Below, piece after piece: positions 59,701 to 64,000 of a stretch of 64,000 nucleotides of DNA. Each line of letters opens with the position of its first letter. Positions within the stretch are counted from its first letter, which is position 1. A model generated the notes under the pieces. The model was not told where the DNA came from. It saw nothing but the letters and a program-made list of their open reading frames with translations, and made no database searches. This DNA is from Alentia gelatinosa. Lineage: Eukaryota > Annelida > Polychaeta > Phyllodocida > Polynoidae. Position numbers and translations under genes: made by a program. The DNA lies in NCBI GenBank assembly GCA_950022655.1, contig OX465583.1, positions 33,135,360 through 33,199,359 on the forward strand. Direction: 5' to 3'.

Positions 59701-61744
59701 CACCAAGATAAAAACAGGATATGTCATGCCCACCGTTCTATTCATTCCACGGTCGCAGTTTGGCTTTGGCTTTTGAGGCGTCCTATCACATTATTGACGG
59801 TATGTCGCATAACTGCGAGTCCTCAACACCAGAGTGTGACGTCACATGTTGTGTCATCCACCCCCACCATCGTGGGAAAGAGAGCCATACCCTACTCCAC
59901 CCGATGCCTAAATCAGTGGTGATTGTGAGTAATGATGTGCGGGTATACATTTAGGTAGGTGCGCCGCGTGTATTGATCCCTGGTTTTACGCGCCGTCACT
60001 GACGCCTCCTTGCTCGTTCAGTGCAGCCCTCATTACGGCCCACCTCCAGCACGCCTCCTGGTGGCGTGTATTGCCGCGCCGCTTTTTACGTAATCTGCTA
60101 CACCATCAGATGGGGATCTGACGATAATCGACGGGATATCATACACGACAAAATCACGTTTTATAGAAGACAATTATTTGGGCGGCGCCAGCACGGGTTT
60201 GAGACGTGATAGATTTGAAAGGGGAAAAACTGTGTAATGATGTGATGAAGCAATAGAGCTACTTTTACGGCCAAGTGTTCGGTATGCATTACACCAACAG
60301 TATATTGTGATCGGGTTTTCATAAAATGGTTAGCTAGGGATCTCTAAGAGATCCTTCTTTGATCATCAATTAAGCCTCACTTAGGTGCTAAGTAGAAGAA
60401 GGAACGCTCTCCAGAATCGAAATGAAAACCTGTCTTGTAATAGGGAATAAGCTACCATAAGTCTGGTATGCACACAAAGATTGGCAGCTAAGATTTTACC
60501 ACCACGCGAAACCCCCACACATTGCATCGTTAACCGCTCACTCCTAGTGACAAGTACCTGGCGATATGAAATATTTTCTTAGCTCATACTCTTCAAGTAA
60601 CAGGTGTCCGCTGGGAGGAAAAACACGACCAGGTCTTATTTTTCCTGGTGTCGCGGAACGCTTTGAGTTCTACGAATTCAACACCTACACAGACGGTGTA
60701 GCATATAGCTGGCGCTGGTTCAAGAATTGGGATGCATGGCAGCTCAATGTCAGTGCTAAAGCCCGACTGGTCAGTACTAAACCGGCTGAGTAGTGGTCAT
60801 TTACACGGGGAATGGCCAGCAGCTGGTGCGCCTGTAAAACCTGCGCCCACCCACGTAAACCGCCTGCACCGGTAAAGTTATTATTATCCCCGAGACATTA
60901 CCGACTCATCAAACGTCTAAAATAGCGTTGGGCCCGGGCCAGGTTGCAGTGCCAGGTCGCCATGATGATGTGAACCCGGGACATGCAATGGAGGCCCCAT
61001 TAGTTATAGTCCATGCTAACCTTGAACATAGCAACCAATTCCTTTGTTGTGCCATGAAGAGCAGTAATCGGAGAAATATGGGTTACCAGGGTGCGTGTGT
61101 CACTTCATTTCTGGATCCTGCGCGAATTGCTTTTTGGTTACAATTCATGTGGAGATCCATTTAAATCTGGCAAGGTTTAAATGCTCCAGTAATGAAATGA
61201 GCAGTTGCTATCACCTCGGCCTGTTCGGGACCTGGCGTGTGGTCACTATGGTAACGGGCGTGTGTGGGAGAACGCCCACACGGAGGCGGTGCACGTGGGT
61301 GGATCTTGATCATTGCTAGTGTGAAGCGCCCGAGTCTTGTTATCTGAGCGGAAGGCGGTGGTTCAGGTATCCCTACTAAAGACGAAATATCCCCTTCTTA
61401 TTGCATGAGCAGCTCGCCTGACAACTGAGTTACTCAATGCAGTGATGACCCTATAGAACCGTATCAGTATCAGTGTAGCGCCTTTGGTTTCTCCTGTGTG
61501 GGTCCACCAATTAAGGAAATGGCGCAGTGCAGATTAGCATACGGAAATAGTCTTTACTATATACCCATTACGTATATACTGTAAATATGCACCGTTTCGC
61601 AATATAACATTAAAAAACTGTACGGACCACCGTTCCGTACAGGAAAATACGGACTACCTTCCCGTATGTACGTTTATTAAAATATTGGTTGTTAAGCCAA
61701 ATGAAATTAATGATTTAAAAAAATAATTCGGGTATATAGTAAAT
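53723..61744. other. no gene recognised
   Basis: 55195-56290 is GC-rich, with short CCGCCCACCG-type repeats and a CTCF-like site (55472-55485, 12 of 14). A second CTCF-like site lies on the minus strand at 60051-60064 (12 of 14). GGATCTCT-A-AGAGATCC is a small palindrome at 60338-60354. Frames at 57228-57623, 58155-58839 and 59254-59562 are not recognisable and lack clear splice support. Confidence 0.4.
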
Positions 61745-61873
61745 ATATAACGTCCAACCATGCTTGTACCAGTCATAGAACGTGATGATAATTTATAGTT
61801 TGTACGGAACTCGGCGTAACCGTAAATTACCATCTTGTTCTGTGACTTGTACAGCATGGTCAGGACGTTCTAT
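61745..61873. mobile_element. fold-back MITE, 129 bp
   Basis: The left arm contains ATATAACGTCCAACCATGCT and TTTATAGTTTGTACGG. It pairs imperfectly with the right arm, which contains CGTAACCGTAAATTACC and AGCATGGTCAGGACGTTCT. The right arm recurs at positions 1-51 with one mismatch, so the family is mobile or recently duplicated. A larger weak inverted repeat (ACTATATACCC near 61556, GGGTATATAGT near 61730) may be part of a longer form. Confidence 0.75.
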
Positions 61874-62036
61874 GTTTAAGTACTGTTATATTTGCGTACA
61901 TTAGCATAAGTATACCATAGAATGGTACAATGGTGAGTTCCTTGTAACTACCAGCTGCTAGAGACGGGTTACTCTGGACTTTGGAATAAAAAAGGAAGTT
62001 GTAGCAAGAGATAAAGTAAAGCTCCTCGTCAGTCAC

Positions 62037-62286
62037 CTCGCCATTGCAGTCACTACTCCCACCAGGGGCGCTCATTCTCCCATCGCAGGACCAGTGTAGA
62101 TCCTCTGTAGCCGTCCCCTAAGAACACCAGTAAAAAGACGGGGCACCCGTTGAGAGGTTTACACTGGTGCCCTGAGCAGGTCCTGATGAGTCTTTGTTTG
62201 TCAGCGTCGCGCCTCCAGATGAACCCATTTGCCGTGATGGAGGACGGGCTGAGGTGGTAGGTAGCTCTACTGCACCAACACATCAA
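62037..62286 (-). pseudogene. possible Ig-like exon, apparently frameshifted
   Basis: After an acceptor ending CACCAATTTACAG, the minus-strand phase-0 frame reads LMCWCSRATYHLSP, then NGFIWRRD, RLIRTCSGHQC and STLVLRW before TAG TGA. The pattern Cys, then Trp about 20 residues later, then a Leu-rich strand resembles an immunoglobulin fold. A matching late strand, ELYFISCYN, appears in another frame further on (61975-62010), so the exon may be broken by a frameshift. A GTGACT donor follows 62037. The family call is tentative. Confidence 0.22.
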
Positions 62287-64000
62287 CTGTAAATTGGTGC
62301 GAGCAACAGTCTGGACAGCATCAGGGAAACGCAAACAAACCGGAATGGTTTTTCTTTCTTTAGAGAAACTATAGTAACTTGTGTAAGCGAAAATGTGCCA
62401 CATTTCAATCTGATATTCCAATGATAATAAATAAACAGCATGTTTTCTAGGTAATATACCACACCTGGGATGATAAAAGAAATAAAGATAGGATTCAAAT
62501 TAGACAGGCTTCACAAAGTATGAGCTAAACCAAACCAATGTTTAAGTGCTTTCCATGAACCATCGTTTTCCTACTTTGTACTACACCAGATAATGCTGCA
62601 TTTCGGTATTTAAACTAATGGTAACTCAAATATAATGGCATGATACTTCAAAATTACATCCCAGACTGTATTTCTAAATAAACGTAGATGTATCTGCATA
62701 CAGAATATAGTCAAAACAGTGTCAAAGTTCGAACAGCTGAATAACCACCTAATTTGTGACATTAGTAGATATCGTGTTGGGTGATGTGTTCTAGCAGAGG
62801 TTCTAAATGAATTTAATGGTTAATGATCAGCTTCCAAACACCAGCACATGGATTTGAAATACCGGTAGGATTCGTCCTCGGGGCATATATAGTAGTCTAG
62901 TAGGAGCTAAATAGGGACCAACTAACTGTGACCCACCAGCCCTCGGGTTAGCTATAAGTCAATTCTGTCTCCGACACCCATGTATTAACCTGTCAGGCTG
63001 TTTGTAGTTCACCTTTAATTGACACTAGCGCCCGGCCACCCAGCTACCCAAGCCCTCCCATTTAGGCCTCATCAGAAAAAAATCCAATTCACGGTCTGGT
63101 GGGTTTACCTGGCTGTCTGTCTTCACTGAGGCAGAAAGAGTGTGGTTAGATGATGGTCGAGAGCGGGTCCTGTTCTTTGCGAGCCTACATTTCTTATCAG
63201 CAACAGCCATCCTCCACCATCACTATCATCCGTCTCTCTGTAGGGAAACAGCTTCTTCTGATAAGCATACCTTACCTGGTCCTCCAGCCTCACAGCCAGG
63301 AACATTACCACCATCACTTCCAGAACCCTCACAATTCTTACCAGTTCAGCGCTATTCTGCTATCACACCCTAACATTTCCCTCTTCAATTTTGCCACATC
63401 CAGCACTACAGAAACCTATTCACTGTCTGAGCATGAGCAACCAATCTTATAGGCTTAACACCAACCGCCTCCACAACATTAGTATAACGGCCCAACATCT
63501 CATCTTCTCTCACCACACACTACCCACAACACTAGCGCACATAGTGACACCCGTTACCAACACCAGGTCCCCCACCCAGTATTGGCACGTGGATGATTAC
63601 AGGCCTGGGTCCCTTGTTGAAACCGCTACGCCTGGCAACCCAGGTATTACTGCCTGCAAGCCTGCCAATTATCCTGGAATTAATACTAATTACAGACTCA
63701 AAAGCCAGGATTTGTTCTCTTTGAGATGGAGTGGGTTCCATTTACCATCTCCCAGTGTTCCAGATGCGAACTAACACGCCCAGCGGGGGTGTGATAACTG
63801 CTCGTATTATCGCCCGCAGTCCTTGAGAATTAATAAGGAGAAGAAGACAGTGCCAATGTTTAACAATAAGCTCCACGTTGGCCCAGCCTCGTCAGTATAA
63901 TCTTCAGTGTAAATGAATAAAGCTATCGTTTCTCAGCGTTAAGGCTTCTCCGACCTAATAAGCCACTAACGTTTTCACCTTAACACAACATACATGCCAT
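62287..64000. other. no gene recognised
   Basis: 63000-63780 is richer in C and has long open frames on the plus strand, but no motif, splice-site pair or similarity that I can support. Confidence 0.45.

Overview
The window looks like nuclear DNA of an animal, probably a marine invertebrate. The mollusc/lophotrochozoan guess is only an impression. The evidence is eukaryotic: no long bacterial-style genes, candidate exons ending in GTAAGT or GTACGC donors, a Penelope-like retroelement with a GIY-YIG nuclease domain, a Ty3/gypsy pol remnant, a tRNA-derived SINE, many fold-back MITE-like elements, minisatellites, long AT/GT microsatellites and thirteen pure G or C runs. Most of the sequence is moderately AT-rich intergenic or intronic DNA with few exons.

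Layout. 1-7.1 kb: repeats (part of a MITE arm at the left edge, a 24-bp palindrome, a SINE, and a composite fold-back plus tandem region at 5.6-6.1 kb). 7.2-7.6 kb: a GC-richer block with a minus-strand splice donor, possibly a 5' UTR exon. 8.2-9.9 kb: a long inverted repeat, then a 5'-truncated Penelope-like copy bounded by 15-bp direct repeats. 10.2-18.6 kb: two copies of a 63-bp-minisatellite element in head-to-head inverted orientation. Between them lies a decayed gypsy pol (minus strand) that carries its own MITE insertion. 18.7-19.2 kb: GT-rich cryptic repeats, a perfect 70-bp palindrome and a TA tract.

The best protein-coding evidence is on the plus strand. 23679-23844 is a first coding exon with a signal peptide and a phase-1 GTAAGT donor. 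31653-32262 is a first coding exon for an acidic, single-pass, type II membrane protein, also with a phase-1 donor. 49275-49438 is a candidate downstream exon whose acceptor phase fits both, followed by an ATTAAA. Whether these belong to one gene with secreted and membrane-anchored forms, or to separate genes, cannot be decided here. None of the proteins was recognised.

Weaker candidates are a small secreted-type ORF (35113-35418, minus), an Ig-like exon or pseudoexon (62037-62286, minus), a Cys-rich exon (48111-48367, minus) and an 88-bp exon (33558-33645, plus). Candidate regulatory sites include a double CRE, an E-box cluster and several CTCF-like motifs. No rRNA gene, intact tRNA gene, CRISPR array or prokaryotic operon was found.
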